DNA of 64,000 nt from Streptomyces sp. HB132 (GCF_016909575.1 NZ_JAFBGA010000012.1:62001-126000), one strand, 5' to 3'; shown: positions 6,702-16,084, counted from the first letter of the stretch. Numbers and translations: made by a program. Notes: generated from the letters alone by a model not told the origin.

Positions 6702-8222
6702 TCAGTGCGCGACGACCGGGATCCTGAGCTCGCCCTCGGCCCCGTCCACCAGGGCCCCCGGGCCGTCGGCGGTGCCGGTGCCCGGACGTCCGGTGTTGAT
6801 CAGGGTCACCGCGATCGCCGAGGCGACGACCAGGATGCCGACCGCCCACCAGATGGCGGCGGCGAAGCCGCTGACCATGGCCTGCAGCTGGAGCACCTTC
6901 GGGTCGCTCGCACCGGCTGCGTGATCGGCGATGTAAGCGGTGGTGGCACCGGCGGCGATGGTGTTGAGCAGCGCCGTACCGATGGCCCCGCCGACCTGCT
7001 GCGAGGTGTTCACCATCGCGGAGGCCACACCCGCGTCACGCGGCTCGATGCCGTGCGTGGCGAGCGACATGGCCGGCATGAACGCCGTACCCATACCCAG
7101 GCCGAGCAGCAGCTGACCGGGCAGGATGACCGCCGTGTACGAGGTGCCGACGTCCAGCTGGGTCAGCAGCAGCATGCCGAAGGCGGCCACCAGGAAGCCG
7201 GGGCCCATCAGCAGTCGCGGCGGGACCCGGGTCATCAGGCGCGCGCCGATCTGCGTGGAACCGGTGATCATGCCCACGATCATCGGCATGAAGGCGAAGC
7301 CGGTCTTGACCGGCGAGTAGCCCTTGACCACCTGCAGGTAGTACGTGAGGAAGAGGAAGAGCCCGAACATCGCGATGATGGCGAGACCCAGCGAGAGGTA
7401 GACCCCGCCCCGGTTGCGCTCCATCAGGACGCGCAGGGGCAGCAGCGGCGACTTCACCCGCGACTCGGTGACCACGAAGGCCAGCAGCAGCACACCGGCG
7501 GCGACGAACATGCCGATGGTCAGTGAGTCCGACCAGCCGGCCGACTCGGCGCGGGTGAAGCCGTAGACCAGGGACACCAGGCCCAGCGTGGACAGGACGA
7601 CGCCGGGAATGTCGAGCGGGGAGCGGTTGCGGCCGCCGGCCGGCTCCCGGATGACGAGGTACGCGCCCGCAGCGGCGGCGACGGCGAACGGGATGTTGAC
7701 GAAGAACGTCCAGCGCCAGTTCAGGTACTCGGTGAGGAAGCCGCCCAGGATCAGGCCGACCGCGCCACCGCCACCGGCGATGGCCCCGTAGATACCGAAT
7801 GCCTTGGCTCGCTCCTTGGCGTCGGTGAACATCACCGCGAGCAGCGAGAGCGCGGCCGGCGCGAGCAGGGCCCCGAAGACACCCTGCAGGGCGCGCGAGC
7901 CGAACATCATGGCCTGGCCGGTTGCGGCACCACCCAGCGCGGAGGCCAGGGCGAAGCCGATCAGGCCGACCAGGAAGGTCCGCTTGCGGCCCCAGAGGTC
8001 GGCGATGCGTCCGCCGAAGAGCAGGAGCCCGCCGAAGGCGAGGGCGTAGGCGGTGATCACCCACTGCTTGTTGCCGTCGGAGATCCCCAGATCCGTCTGG
8101 GCCGAGGGCAGGGCGATGTTCACGATGGTCGCGTCGAGCACGACCATCAGCTGGGCGAGGGCGATGAACGCCAGTGCTTTCCAGCGACTGGGATCCGGAA
8201 GGGTTCCGGCTGTTTTCGACAT
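6702..8222 (-). CDS. MFS drug-efflux transporter, DHA2 (EmrB/QacA) family
   Basis: A 506-residue, 14-helix drug:proton antiporter. The DHA2 helix-1 signature LDATIVNIALP is at ~29-39, and motif A GGRIADLWGRKR is at ~68-79. GAIAGGGGAVGLILGG at ~145 matches motif C of antiporters. The cytoplasmic tail after residue ~485 is glycine/threonine-rich. I start at the ATG at 8222, because AGGTGG is eight bases upstream; a GTG four codons earlier lies inside that ribosome site. A tetR gene is 194 bases upstream on the same strand, so the regulator probably controls this pump. The substrate is unknown. It is a distinct paralogue of the MFS gene at 710-2290. Confidence 0.88.
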   Translation of the reverse strand: MSKTAGTLPDPSRWKALAFIALAQLMVVLDATIVNIALPSAQTDLGISDGNKQWVITAYALAFGGLLLFGGRIADLWGRKRTFLVGLIGFALASALGGAATGQAMMFGSRALQGVFGALLAPAALSLLAVMFTDAKERAKAFGIYGAIAGGGGAVGLILGGFLTEYLNWRWTFFVNIPFAVAAAAGAYLVIREPAGGRNRSPLDIPGVVLSTLGLVSLVYGFTRAESAGWSDSLTIGMFVAAGVLLLAFVVTESRVKSPLLPLRVLMERNRGGVYLSLGLAIIAMFGLFLFLTYYLQVVKGYSPVKTGFAFMPMIVGMITGSTQIGARLMTRVPPRLLMGPGFLVAAFGMLLLTQLDVGTSYTAVILPGQLLLGLGMGTAFMPAMSLATHGIEPRDAGVASAMVNTSQQVGGAIGTALLNTIAAGATTAYIADHAAGASDPKVLQLQAMVSGFAAAIWWAVGILVVASAIAVTLINTGRPGTGTADGPGALVDGAEGELRIPVVAH

Positions 8223-8416
8223 GGGAGTAGCCACCTAAGGGCACGAAGAGTTGCGAATCCGGCGAACGGGCCGCGAGGGACCCGCGTACGAGGCAGGAAA
8301 AGGGCGAACGGATTCCGGCGACCGGACCTGCGTGTCAGGGCCGGGCCGGTTTCACGGGGCTGGTGCGGCCGCGGAGGGCCTGAGGTCGGTGGGTCGGTCG
8401 TCCGGTGCGCGGGGCT

Positions 8417-9079
8417 TCAGCCTCCGCTGCGCAGGTCCTCCAAGGTCGCCGCCGATCCGGGCAGCTCGGAGCGGGCCGGGTTCTCCAGGCCGTCCAGGAA
8501 GAGCTGCAGGTGACGGTGGGTGAACCGGTCTATGTCCAGGCAGGCGATGCCGGGCAGTGGCCGGGTGAGCTGGGACAGGGCGACGAGTACGTCACCGACG
8601 GCGATGTCGGTGCGCAGCCTCCCCGCTGACATGGCACGCTCCACGAGCCCTTCGACGGCCTCCTCGAGGCGACGGCGCTCGGTGAGCAGTTCGGGATGGT
8701 CGCTGTCGAAACCGCCGGACAGCATCGGGCACAGGGCCCCGATCCGTTCGTCGGCCGCCGCGTGCACGAAGCGGCTGAGCGCGGCGAAGGGGTCGGACTC
8801 GGCCGCGACGGCTTCCTCCGCACGGCGGGTGGTACGGGAGGTGACGGCGAGTACGACCTCATGGATCAGGGCCGCCCGGTCGGGGAAGTTCCGGTAGAGG
8901 GTGGCGTTGCCGACCGCGGCCCGTCGCGCGACCTCGTCGAGAGGCACGTCCGGCCCGAACTCGACGAACATCTCACGCGCGGCCGCGACGATCCGCTCGC
9001 GGTTGCGCAACGCGTCGGCCCGCGGGCGGGGCGTACGACGCCGCGCGGCGCAGGTGGCGTTCTCGACGACGGACTCCAC
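8417..9079 (-). CDS. TetR family transcriptional regulator
   Basis: A 220-residue TetR protein. The helix-turn-helix is at ~30-68 (VPLDEVARRAAVGNATLYRNFPDRAALI); the ligand and dimer domain follows and contains SGGFDSDHPELLTERRR. I start at the GTG at 9079, preceded by GGGAAGGGG; the frame open to 9217 adds an arginine-rich stretch without a ribosome site. It lies upstream of, and codirectional with, the MFS exporter gene. Regulation of that pump in response to its substrate is the simplest reading. Confidence 0.87.
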   Translation of the reverse strand: MESVVENATCAARRRTPRPRADALRNRERIVAAAREMFVEFGPDVPLDEVARRAAVGNATLYRNFPDRAALIHEVVLAVTSRTTRRAEEAVAAESDPFAALSRFVHAAADERIGALCPMLSGGFDSDHPELLTERRRLEEAVEGLVERAMSAGRLRTDIAVGDVLVALSQLTRPLPGIACLDIDRFTHRHLQLFLDGLENPARSELPGSAATLEDLRSGG

Positions 9080-9344
9080 GGCCGCGTCCCCTTCCCTTGC
9101 GTTGTCCGATCGACCCTCCGGCTCAACCGGGGACCGTGTCCCCGGTTCGCGGGAACACAGGTACAAACGGGGAAAGGATCCCCGGTTATTTCCCGACTCG
9201 CATGTGACCTGCGCCATATACCGCGTCCGGCGGAAAACCCCCCGATCGGCGCACTCAGCGAGCGGTCCCCCACCAGCGGGAACAGGCTGATCGCCAGAGC
9301 GCAGTCAGGGCCGGCCGACTGCCGCGGACCGAAGGCGAAGCCAT

Positions 9345-10622
9345 ATGCAGCAGCCCCGCCACCGGATACGCGGACATCGCCGCCCCCTCGCACTCGTCGG
9401 CGCGACGGCCTTGGTCATCGCGACGGTGGCCTCGGCCAGTTCCTCCCTCCCCGTCGCCAGCCGGGCCTCCGCCGGACCGGTGGCCGCGCCGCGGGGGACC
9501 GGCCTCGCGCCGTGCCGAATACCCACGGCCATGGGCGTACAGATGTCGGAGGGCATGCCGACGCCCCCCGGCTACGCACGTTCCACCGGCCGGATCAGAG
9601 CGCTCAACCTGATGATCGACTTCCCCGACGCCGAGGCGACGGAACCGGCGGCGGACCGGCTCGCGGAATTCTTCCCGCAGACCTCCGACTGGTTCAGCAC
9701 CAGCTCCTACGGCCGGCTCACCTACCTCCCCGAAGCGCCCGTGGACGACTGGCTGCGGATGCCCCTGCCGTTCTCGGAGTACGGGATAGAGCGCGGCTCA
9801 CCGTACGAACCGGGCTACCGCAAGATGGTCAAGGACCTGGTGGCCGTCGCCGACCCGAAGGTCGACTTCGCGGCGTACGACCTGGTCAACGTGCTGGTCA
9901 CCCCGAACGCGGGCCCCTCCGCACTGGACACCGTCCTGTCCGTGACCTTCTCCGGCAACGACGACGCCCCGTTCGTCGACGGCGTCCCGCTCGCCAACAC
10001 GTCCTTCGTCTACAGCCGGCAGGACGACGGCTCCGGCTCGTACGAGGAGACCGGTTACCGGGTCCTGCCCCACGAGAACGGCCACGTGTTCGGGCTGCCC
10101 GACCTCTACACCATGGAGGGCGGCGGCTCCGTGGGGCACTGGGACATCATGTCCGAGGACTGGGGAGCCAACAACGACCTCCTGGGCTGGCACAAGTGGA
10201 AGCTCGGCTGGCTGGGCAACGATCAGGTCAGCTGCGCCGCGATGCCCGGAACCAGCGAACACACCCTCGAACCACTGGCCACGAAGGGCGGCCGGAAGCT
10301 GGCCTTCGTGCCGGTGAGCGCGCAGTCCGGCTACGCCGTGGAGGTACGGACCGCCGAGGGAAACGACGAAGCCGTCTGCCGGCCCGGTGTACTCATCTAC
10401 AAGGTGAGCTCCGACGTGGACACCGGACAGGGCCCGGTCTCCGTCGCCGACAGCACCGAGGACAGCGGCGGCTGCACCCGGCGGCCGAATGTCCAGGCCG
10501 AGCTCTCCGACGCCCCGTTCGAACCGGGTGAGACGTTCACCGACCGGGCCGGGGGAATCCGCATATCCGTGCTGGACAAGGACGCCGACGGCAACTACCG
10601 GGTACGGATCACCCGGCCGTGA
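9345..10622 (+). CDS. secreted M6-like metalloprotease domain protein
   Basis: A 425-residue exported protein. The signal peptide at 1-~43 has an arginine-rich n-region (RHRIRGHRR), hydrophobic core LALVGATALVIATVAS and a probable cleavage after ASA; the twin arginines are not followed by a clear Tat motif. The catalytic zinc motif H-E-N-G-H is at 243-247, followed by VFGLPDLY, with the HExxHxxGxxD spacing of M6/immune-inhibitor-A-like peptidases. A beta-rich C-terminal part ends in a putative calcium-type turn DKDADGNYRV. The start ATG at 9345 has GAAGG nearby. The gene is divergent from tetR with a 265-bp gap, and its last 14 bases overlap the convergent acyl-CoA synthetase gene. Confidence 0.85.
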   Translation: MQQPRHRIRGHRRPLALVGATALVIATVASASSSLPVASRASAGPVAAPRGTGLAPCRIPTAMGVQMSEGMPTPPGYARSTGRIRALNLMIDFPDAEATEPAADRLAEFFPQTSDWFSTSSYGRLTYLPEAPVDDWLRMPLPFSEYGIERGSPYEPGYRKMVKDLVAVADPKVDFAAYDLVNVLVTPNAGPSALDTVLSVTFSGNDDAPFVDGVPLANTSFVYSRQDDGSGSYEETGYRVLPHENGHVFGLPDLYTMEGGGSVGHWDIMSEDWGANNDLLGWHKWKLGWLGNDQVSCAAMPGTSEHTLEPLATKGGRKLAFVPVSAQSGYAVEVRTAEGNDEAVCRPGVLIYKVSSDVDTGQGPVSVADSTEDSGGCTRRPNVQAELSDAPFEPGETFTDRAGGIRISVLDKDADGNYRVRITRP

Positions 10623-12408
10623 GCCCTGGGCCACCGCCCTCGCCCGTGTACTCCCGAAGCACGCCGCGCAGCTCACGCTTGAGGATCTTGCCCGTCGCGT
10701 TCCGCGGCAGAGGCTCCCGCGTCACCAGCACATGGGCCGGGACCTTGAAGGCCGCCAGGCTCCGGCCCACATGCGCACGCAGCTCGTCCGCCGTGACGGC
10801 GGAACGCGGGCCCACCCGGACGACCGCCGCTACCTCCTCACCCAGCACCGGATGCGGAACGCCGAGCACCGCCGCGTCCTCGACATCGGGATGGCCGTGC
10901 AGCGCGGCCTCGACCTCCACGCAGTACACGTTCTCGCCGCCCCGGATCACCACGTCCTTGATCCGGTCGACGACCGACACCCGCCCGTCCCGGACGACGG
11001 CGAGATCCCCCGTACGGAACCAGCCGCCGCTGAACGCCTCGGCCGTCGCCGCCTCGTCGCGCCAGTAACCACGCACCAGGGACTGGCCGCGCAGCCACAG
11101 CTCACCCGCCTCACCCTCCTGGAGCCCTTCGTCCGCAGGACCGGCGATCCGGACTTCGGTGACGGGCGTCGGGGTACCGACCGAGTCCGGGTGCGCCCGG
11201 TACGCGGCACCGAAGTTGGCCAGCACTCCGCCGCTGGTCTCGGTCAGGCCGTACCCGTTGCGCGGCTCGATCCGCTCGCCGTGCCGGGCCGTGAGCCGGG
11301 CGACCAGGTCCGGCGGAGCCGCCGCGCCACCGGTGCTCAGCCCCTTCAGGCTCTCCAGCCAGTCGCCGGCACGGTCCGCGGCCGCGAGCAGCTGGAGCGC
11401 GGTGGCCGGTACACCCGCGTAGTGCGTGACCCCGTGCCGGCGGATCAGCCGCAGGGCCTCGCCGGCGTCCCACTTCGGCATCAGCACGAGGGGTGCGCCC
11501 ACGGCCATCGCCGCGTACAGGCTGGTGAACGCGGCAACGTGGAAGAACGGGAACGTCATCAGGGTGACCGGGGCCGGCCCCTGCCCCGGCACGACTCCAC
11601 GCCCCAGAGCCGACGCCGCGGCTTGGTAGCGGGGGTTGAGGGCTGCGCCCGCCTGGGCGAGATGGGTGGCCACCGCGCCCTTGGGCCGGCCGGTGGTCCC
11701 GGAGGTGTAGATGATCGTGGCATCGTCCTCGGGCCGGATCTCCACCTCGGGCGGCGCCGCGTACGGATCGGGCTCCGGCAGGCCCGTGTACAGCTCGGCC
11801 CCACTGGGGAGCTCGGCCCCGCCGGGCAGCTCGGCCCCGCCGGGTACGGCTCCACCGCCGTGAAATCCGCCGTCGTGAAAGATGACGAAGCGCGCCCCTG
11901 CCTTCCGGCCCCAGCCCTCCACTTTCGGGAACTGGTCCGCGTCGACGAGCAGGACCATCGGCTCACAGTCGTCGAGGGCGTACCCGAACTCCTCCTCGGT
12001 CCACCACGTGTTGAGCGGTACGGCTACCAGGCCGGCCAGCTGCACCGCCCAGAACGCGACCTGCCACTCGGGGTGGTTGCGCATCGCCACCACGGCCCGG
12101 TCACCGGGCCGTAGACCGTAGGAATCGGTGAGCCGCCGTGCCAGCGCCGAGGCAGCCGCGAAGAACTCCCCGTACGAGCAGACCCGTTCACCCGAAATCA
12201 GGAACGGCTGCTCACCGAACGCCCAGGTGGCCTCCGCGAACTCCCGCAGCGTGCGGGGTCCGTTGGCGTACACGAGAGGCCCCTGGTCCGATCTCACCAC
12301 GGCGAACGGCGCACCGGGGCGGGTCAGGGACGCCTCGATCCGGGCGAGGGCCTGCCGGCCGTCAGCGGGCGCGGCGGAAGGGGAACGGCTGGGGTCGGTG
12401 TGCGGCAC
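10609..12408 (-). CDS. class I adenylate-forming enzyme, acyl-CoA synthetase (FadD-like)
   Basis: A 599-residue ATP-dependent CoA ligase for fatty or aromatic acids. The P-loop-like A3 motif YTSGTTGRPKG is at ~233-243. A5 NGYGLTETSG is at ~380, A7 GWFRTGDLA at ~462, A8 VVDRIKDVVIRGGENVY at ~475, and A10 PLPRNATGKILKREL near the C-terminus with the catalytic lysine. A GGAELP-repeat linker at ~197-215 is a local oddity. I start at the GTG at 12408, with GGAGAGG six bases upstream. The frame is open to 12888, but that extension is arginine-rich and lacks a ribosome site. The first residues before ~65 are probably unstructured. Confidence 0.88.
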   Translation of the reverse strand: MPHTDPSRSPSAAPADGRQALARIEASLTRPGAPFAVVRSDQGPLVYANGPRTLREFAEATWAFGEQPFLISGERVCSYGEFFAAASALARRLTDSYGLRPGDRAVVAMRNHPEWQVAFWAVQLAGLVAVPLNTWWTEEEFGYALDDCEPMVLLVDADQFPKVEGWGRKAGARFVIFHDGGFHGGGAVPGGAELPGGAELPSGAELYTGLPEPDPYAAPPEVEIRPEDDATIIYTSGTTGRPKGAVATHLAQAGAALNPRYQAAASALGRGVVPGQGPAPVTLMTFPFFHVAAFTSLYAAMAVGAPLVLMPKWDAGEALRLIRRHGVTHYAGVPATALQLLAAADRAGDWLESLKGLSTGGAAAPPDLVARLTARHGERIEPRNGYGLTETSGGVLANFGAAYRAHPDSVGTPTPVTEVRIAGPADEGLQEGEAGELWLRGQSLVRGYWRDEAATAEAFSGGWFRTGDLAVVRDGRVSVVDRIKDVVIRGGENVYCVEVEAALHGHPDVEDAAVLGVPHPVLGEEVAAVVRVGPRSAVTADELRAHVGRSLAAFKVPAHVLVTREPLPRNATGKILKRELRGVLREYTGEGGGPGLTAG

Positions 12409-13048
12409 GAACGGCCTCTCCACGTACTGGCTCAGCAACCCGGCGACGCTATGCCGGGCTCTCTGCGTCGTCAACCGCCCCCTCGGCCGCCCGCCACCCG
12501 GACGGTACCCCCGGAGTGGGGTGCGAGACCGGCGCGCACCCGTCCCCGCCCCTGCCCGCCGCACGCTCCGAAGAGCAGCAGGCCCGCCCAGTCGGGTCAA
12601 CGTCCACGAACGAGGCCGGGTCGTCTTCGCCGGGGGCTGTCCGATTGCCCTCCGGCGGTTGTCTCCGGTTCGGCCCACCGTGCTGGTGGCCAGGCGGCTC
12701 GTGGAGTCGACGTCGGTTTTCCAAGTGATCAGCACGGCCCCGCCGGTCATCTGACAGATTGCACGTCGCTCCACACCGGGATCATCACGGCATGAGGCAG
12801 GCCTACGGACCCGGTTCCGCGACACGGGGCCCGGCCGCCCCTCACCGGGGCTCGTAACCGATATCCACGTCCACACCTGGACTCCCATCCGTTACCCTGT
12901 TCTCTGGTCAGCCATTGAACCGGCCCGCTGCCCTCCGTCCAGGTGGTCCAGCAACGCAGGGACGGTGTCTGACCAGCGGGCTTGGTCGCCTTGCCGAAGA
13001 TCCACTCGCTGGATTTCCTTCAAGGCTCCCTCCGAGCCCTCGCCTTCT
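12409..13048. other. 640-bp stretch without a supported gene
   Basis: Open frames here on both strands have no ribosome sites, no recognisable domain and the arginine/proline-rich composition of shadow frames. It presumably holds the 5' leader of the acyl-CoA synthetase gene and the promoter of the tRNA. I see no clear promoter or strong hairpin. Confidence 0.5.
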
Positions 13049-13121
13049 GCCTTCGTAGCTCAGGGGATAGAGCACCGCTCTCCTAAAGCGGGTGTCGCAG
13101 GTTCGAATCCTGCCGGGGGCA
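13049..13121 (+). tRNA. tRNA-Arg (anticodon CCU)
   Basis: A 73-base cloverleaf without an encoded CCA end. Acceptor arms GCCTTCG / CGGGGGC pair with G-U pairs at two positions, and A is the discriminator. D arm GCTC...GAGC. The anticodon stem CCGCT/AGCGG has loop CTCCTAA, giving CCU, which reads AGG arginine codons, rare in this genome. The T arm contains GTTCGAATC. It is a typical single-copy tRNA gene, followed at once by a strong terminator. Confidence 0.95.
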
Positions 13122-13127
13122 CAGCAC

Positions 13128-13170
13128 AAAGGGCCAGTTCGGAGGCTTGATCCTCTCGAACTGGCCCTTT
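13128..13170 (+). terminator. tRNA-Arg terminator
   Basis: AAAGGGCCAGTTCG pairs perfectly over 14 bp with CGAACTGGCCCTTT; an inner GAGG/CCTC stem caps the hairpin. It begins seven bases after the tRNA and ends in TTT. Confidence 0.85.
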
Positions 13171-13277
13171 CGCGTCCGGGAAGGCGGCAGGGCGGACGCC
13201 TGCTGCGGACTTCGGAGCCTTGTCGAAGAGCCTGCCGTTTGGATCGCCGGGAAGACCGGAGAAAGATGCCCCGCGAG

Positions 13278-13859
13278 TCACGGCTTCAAGGGCGGAATCG
13301 TTTCAAGGATCGCTTCGATGGCTTTGGCGCGTATCAGCGAGCCGGACAGCCCAGGGTGCTCTCTACAGACGGCCTTCTCCCACTGCTCGGCCCGCCACGG
13401 GCGGGCCTCCAGCCAGACCAGGGCTATCCCGACCATCTTGGCTCGGAAGTCATCGGGTTCGGTCCCCGCAGGGTTCACTACCAGGACGGCCGTGTCGAAC
13501 GCCCATCTCGCCTGGTCAGACTCCTTTTCTATAGCGTGGATCACGGCCAGATGCAGCAGCGCCTCATAGTGCCCATAGTGGGAGGCCCGTTTGATCGACT
13601 CGCCCGCGATGGCTTCCATGCCGGTGGCCAGGCGTCTCTGGGCCTCTTGGTAGTCCTTGTCGCCCGCTCCGGAGGTGAGGTGCAACTTCACGAAGTGGCG
13701 TGCCGACTCGACTCGGTTCTCCCAGGGCGGTCCCGTTACGGCTGACGGCCCCGTCTCGGTCGGCTTGGCGTTGTAATCGTCGACCAGCTTGGCAATCAGC
13801 AGCGCAAGCCCGAGGAACACCAGCCAAGCGAGCGCGTTGTTTTCGTCCACCTCGTCCAC
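13278..13859 (-). CDS. hypothetical protein with one N-terminal membrane segment
   Basis: A 193-residue protein. Residues ~9-26 (LAWLVFLGLALLIAKLV) form one transmembrane helix; the rest is mostly helical with tetratricopeptide-like spacing (EALLHLAVIHAIEKESDQARWAFDTAVLVV) and several tryptophans. I do not recognise a family. Codon use is less GC-biased at third positions than in neighbours, and the gene sits 150 bases from a tRNA, a common site for acquired DNA; this is inference. The ATG at 13859 is the first start of the frame, without a strong ribosome site. Its product might be a membrane-anchored adaptor. Confidence 0.6.
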   Translation of the reverse strand: MDEVDENNALAWLVFLGLALLIAKLVDDYNAKPTETGPSAVTGPPWENRVESARHFVKLHLTSGAGDKDYQEAQRRLATGMEAIAGESIKRASHYGHYEALLHLAVIHAIEKESDQARWAFDTAVLVVNPAGTEPDDFRAKMVGIALVWLEARPWRAEQWEKAVCREHPGLSGSLIRAKAIEAILETIPPLKP

Positions 13860-14104
13860 GGTAGGGGTGGCCCCGTCCGGAACACAGGTAAGAGCCCGCC
13901 ATCATCCGTCGGCCGTCCCACGGGCAGCCCCGCCATGACGGATCCAGCACACACGAGGCCGGTAAGCCCTGCGCGGCGCGAGCCCTACGGAGGGCGTTTT
14001 CCCGGCCCAGGCACTTTGTGGTCGGCGTTCTCGTAGGTCACAGCCCCGTCCGACGAGAACTCCCGAAGCGGTGATCCGCGCCTGGCGAGTGGGATCATCC
14101 ATGG

Positions 14105-14389
14105 ATGGCCGACGCGCGACTACCTCAGGGGTGGACCCTTCAGCGGATCCGCGACGTATCAGGGGACCGAGAGGCTGTCGCCCTGGATCCCGATCGGTCG
14201 GTGAAGTGGGTCGGCTTCGCCGAGGCCCATGAGATGCCGCGCCCAGAGATCGTTCTCGGATTCCACAGCCTGTGCATAGTGAAGTCCGGCGATGACGACG
14301 ACTGGTACATGGGCAGCCTGTACGACGACGGCAGCATCGACTGCTGGTCCGCCTACGGCGACCTTCACGAGGCGCTACGCGGCCTCTAG
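14105..14389 (+). CDS. hypothetical small acidic protein
   Basis: A 94-residue soluble protein, rich in aspartate and tryptophan (VKSGDDDDWYMGSLYDDGSIDCW at ~60-80). No signal, membrane segment or known motif is visible. The pattern of short strands and glycine turns suggests a small beta fold. Start: ATG at 14105; another ATG four bases earlier is out of frame. It lies in the weakly GC-biased stretch after the tRNA together with the unknown gene at 13278-13859, and might have been acquired with it. Coding status rests on length, composition and a downstream hairpin, so confidence is moderate. Confidence 0.5.
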   Translation: MADARLPQGWTLQRIRDVSGDREAVALDPDRSVKWVGFAEAHEMPRPEIVLGFHSLCIVKSGDDDDWYMGSLYDDGSIDCWSAYGDLHEALRGL

Positions 14390-14393
14390 AAGC

Positions 14394-14435
14394 TTGCACC
14401 ACAGCTCCGCGTGGGGGCGTGTGGTGAGTGTGCAA
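14394..14435 (+). terminator. probable hairpin terminator after the 94-residue gene
   Basis: TTGCAC at 14394-14399 pairs with GTGCAA at 14430-14435, and ACCACA pairs with TGTGGT just inside, leaving a GC-rich loop. It begins five bases after the stop codon, which also supports the small gene as real. Confidence 0.45.
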
Positions 14436-14515
14436 CCGCGTGCCACCCACGACGCACAACCGCGAACACCGTGACCGTAGGCGGACCATCGGCGCAGCAC
14501 CCGGCGGACGGGGAG

Positions 14516-14950
14516 TCAGCCCGCCAGAGGCACGGCCGCCGCTATCGCGTTCCGGTCCTTGCGGCCCACCAGCGGGAAGACGATCTTCAGGCCCTGCTCG
14601 TTGTCCGGGGCGGATACGACGAAGGACGAGTTGAGCAGACGCTCCTTGATCTCGGAGCGAACGAGGCCGGCGCGCGGGATCGTCATCAGGTGCTCCTCAG
14701 GGCGGGCGAACGTCGGGTTGGCCCGGAAGACGAAGAGGCGGCGGTCGGTCATGGCCAGGTACATGGGGGCCGGTGCCGGGATCACGGCCATGCCTCCACC
14801 GCTCATGATCGCCGAGGCCGCGGCGAACGCCGCGGTCCGGCGCACGGAGACCGAACTCAGGTTCACGATGGTCGTCACCTCGGCCTGCTCTCCGGGTTCG
14901 AGCATGGGGTCGACGGCGGCGAGCAGCAAGCGGCGGCGCTTCGCGTTCAT
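14516..14950 (-). CDS. hypothetical protein, bacterial PH-like fold suspected
   Basis: A 144-residue protein. A basic N-terminus (MNAKRRRLL) is followed by EPGEQAEVTTIVNLSS, an alanine-rich helix (AAFAAASAIMSGGGMAV at ~40-58) and YLAMTDRRLFVFRANP at ~64-80. The last segment matches the pattern of bacterial pleckstrin-homology-like proteins (an 'LxLTdrRLlv' strand). The alanine/glycine-rich helix may be membrane-inserted. Function is unknown. The ATG at 14950 has GGAG in the leader (CAGGAGAACGCCC). It stands alone between convergent and codirectional neighbours with no operon context. Confidence 0.65.
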   Translation of the reverse strand: MNAKRRRLLLAAVDPMLEPGEQAEVTTIVNLSSVSVRRTAAFAAASAIMSGGGMAVIPAPAPMYLAMTDRRLFVFRANPTFARPEEHLMTIPRAGLVRSEIKERLLNSSFVVSAPDNEQGLKIVFPLVGRKDRNAIAAAVPLAG

Positions 14951-15205
14951 GGGCGTTCTCCTGCGGAAGTGGATGCGAACCGGGGGTTACTCCGCCCGGG
15001 ACTTCGCTTCGCCGTCTCCGGAGTTCGCCACGGGATGCCGGAGGCCCGGGAGACACTCCCGGTCCGGCCCTCTCGCGAGGCCGGGCCGGCGTGAGCTGTC
15101 GGCACACCTTGCCACACACGGTCCTGGCCCCGTCCGGGCCCCCGGACCGGTGCGACCGCGGTGCCTCGGCGTGCTGGGAAAACGTCGTCGGACTCGGCCT
15201 GGTCT

Positions 15206-16084
15206 TCAGCCCGCCTCCTCAAGGATCTCGCCGATCACATGACGTGCCGTCGCCGCCATCACCGGGTTCGACGTCCGGTAGTACGAGAGTTCCATGAGCG
15301 CGACCGACAGGGCCCAGCCCCAGCCGCGCGCCCAGTCCGCGGCGTCAGCCCGTACCTCGGTGCGGAAGACATGCCTCGCCCCGGCCGACAGCAGGTACCA
15401 GCCCGCGATCAGGTCGACCGAGGGGTCGGCCAGGCCCATGCAGCCGAAGTCGATGACCGCGCTCAGCCGGCCGTCCGAGACCAGGACGTTGCCCGGCTGG
15501 AGATCTCCGTGGACCCATACGGCCTTGCCCCTCGGGGCGGGCGCGCGCAGGGCGTCGGACCAGGCGGTGGCCGCTGCCCCGGTGTCGATGACGCCGTGCA
15601 GCGCCTCCAGGGCGTCCCGGGTGGCCGCGTCCCGAGCGGTCAGTGGTTCGCCGCGGTAGGCGGGCGGGGCGCCGGTGGTGTCTGCGCGGCGCAGGGCGAG
15701 GACGAACTCCGCGATGTCGGCGGCGAATCCGGCACCGCCGGAGCCGACGGCCGGGTTGTCGCCGTCGATCCAGCGGCAGACCGACCAGGACCAGGGGTAG
15801 CCCTCGCCGGGTACGCCCTCGGCCAGCGGGGCGGGTACGGGGAAGGGAAGGTCCTCGGCGAGGCGGGGCAGCCAGCGGTGTTCCGTCGCCACGTCCTTGG
15901 ATCCGCCCTCGACGCGGGGCAGTCGCACCGCCAGGTCCGGCCCCAGCCGGTAGATCGCGTTGACCGTCCCGTGAGTGCCGACCGGCTCGACGGGGAGATC
16001 GGCCCAGGCGGGGAACTGCGCGGCGAGCAGACGACGTACGAGTGCCGCGTCGGTCTTGGTCTCGTTGGCATGCATCCGCCCCAT
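15206..16084 (-). CDS. aminoglycoside phosphotransferase (APH)-fold kinase
   Basis: About 292 residues with the APH/choline-kinase fold. The nucleotide-binding N-lobe holds TVNAIYRLGPDLAVRLPR. The catalytic loop is WVHGDLQPGNVL (~188-199; H-x-D and the downstream N), and the metal-binding VIDFGCMGLADP is at ~210-221. Antibiotic, homoserine or macrolide kinases share this fold, so the substrate cannot be assigned; GDLQPGNVLV and GWYLLSA resemble uncharacterised streptomycete APH proteins. Start ambiguous: ATG at 16084 (MGRMHANET) or three codons on; the extension to 16174 overlaps the divergent gene. It is divergent from the ATP-grasp gene with a 77-bp gap. Confidence 0.85.
   Translation of the reverse strand: MGRMHANETKTDAALVRRLLAAQFPAWADLPVEPVGTHGTVNAIYRLGPDLAVRLPRVEGGSKDVATEHRWLPRLAEDLPFPVPAPLAEGVPGEGYPWSWSVCRWIDGDNPAVGSGGAGFAADIAEFVLALRRADTTGAPPAYRGEPLTARDAATRDALEALHGVIDTGAAATAWSDALRAPAPRGKAVWVHGDLQPGNVLVSDGRLSAVIDFGCMGLADPSVDLIAGWYLLSAGARHVFRTEVRADAADWARGWGWALSVALMELSYYRTSNPVMAATARHVIGEILEEAG

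Noticed and set aside
12449..12724. 91-codon minus-strand frame in the gap before the tRNA
   Set aside because: No ribosome site, composition of a random GC-rich frame, no domain.
12908..13129. Minus-strand frame containing GRIRTCDTRFRRAVLYPLSYEG
   Set aside because: It is the antisense translation of the tRNA-Arg gene, a well-known spurious protein family.
13049..14435. Integrative element at tRNA-Arg
   Set aside because: No integrase, excisionase or second copy of the tRNA 3' end is seen in the window.
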